Assembly: GCA_022795575.1 (NCBI GenBank)
Contig: JAAWGY010000164.1
Span: 1 to 5,858 of the forward strand
Reading direction: 5' to 3'
DNA length: 5,858 nucleotides
DNA from: Angelakisella sp.
GTDB taxonomy: Bacteria > Bacillota > Clostridia > Oscillospirales > Ruminococcaceae
In this document: positions 5,766 to 5,858 of the stretch, in pieces
How the letters are laid out: each line of letters starts with the position of its first letter
Numbering within the stretch: position 1 is the first letter of the stretch
Notes under the pieces: model-generated
The model's input: only the letters and a program-made list of their open reading frames with translations
Database searches by the model: none
What the model was told of the DNA's origin: nothing
Position numbers and translations under genes: made by a program

Positions 5766-5852
5766 CGGCCCCTGCGGGGGCCGACCTCTCCGTCGCCTGC
5801 GGGCATCCCTTCGGGAACGTGCCCTACGGGCAACCTCCCCTTTCAGGGGAGG
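5766..5852. repeat. Second hairpin repeat cluster at the right end
   Basis: Successive stems are CGGCCCC-TGCG-GGGGCCG (5766-5783), GGGCATCCC-TTC-GGGA...TGCCC (5801-5824), an alternative GCCC-TAC-GGGC (5821-5831), and CCTCCCCT-TTC-AGGGGAGG (5834-5852). The 62-residue ORF read on the minus strand through this cluster is Arg/Pro-rich, runs through the stems and is almost certainly not a gene. The cluster may continue beyond the window. Confidence 0.55.
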
Positions 5853-5858
5853 CACGGC

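Noticed and set aside
5667..5855. 62-residue minus-strand ORF at the right end.
   Set aside because: It runs through consecutive hairpin repeats and is Arg/Pro-rich; repeat-derived ORFs of this kind are a common mis-annotation.
1..5858. CRISPR array, tRNA or rRNA.
   Set aside because: No regularly spaced direct repeats, cloverleaf with conserved T-arm, or rRNA signature was seen.

Overview
The window looks like a chromosomal segment of a GC-rich gut Firmicute, probably Oscillospiraceae (Flavonifractor/Lawsonibacter-like). This is inferred from the Gram-positive style promoters and Shine-Dalgarno sites, a secreted protein with an NPDTG tail ending in SLKK, PBSX-type terminase genes, and the dense GC-rich hairpin repeats between genes. 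No species can be fixed without a search.

Layout from left to right. Positions 1-474 carry no gene: nested hairpins at 1-90, then GC-rich DNA with small dyads and a pyrimidine tract. Two minus-strand genes follow, a patatin-like lipid hydrolase (1146-2153) and a YgjP/DUF45-type zinc metallopeptidase (475-1149). They overlap by four bases (GTGA) and form a small operon. Their leader contains a roughly 164-bp element that is one long imperfect inverted repeat (2180-2343, MITE-like). A strong extended -10 hexamer lies immediately outside it, so the element should be transcribed into the 5' leader of this mRNA.

A strong intrinsic terminator (2408-2447) ends the next minus-strand gene (2498-3556). 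That gene encodes a 352-residue secreted, Asp-rich protein with a signal peptide and a C-terminal NPDTG/hydrophobic/KK tail. Its promoter (TTGCAA-17-TAGAAT) lies in an AT-rich divergent region (3571-3906) with a perfect TTACAA-C-TTGTAA palindrome and three copies of a TTGTAA-n-AAATT motif.

On the plus strand, a terminase small-subunit-like gene (3907-4344) overlaps a phage terminase large subunit (4334-5611) whose ATPase and nuclease residues are intact. No portal gene begins in the 247 bases that follow. That stretch is instead an array of hairpin repeats, one of which is an inverted near-copy of a repeat at the left end of the window. The terminase pair is therefore either the edge of a prophage interrupted by repeats or an isolated phage remnant.

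I see no recognisable defence system, CRISPR array, tRNA or rRNA. The features most worth a second look are the long-dyad element in the patatin leader, the isolated terminase pair, the repeated motif in the divergent control region and the unfamiliar surface-protein family.
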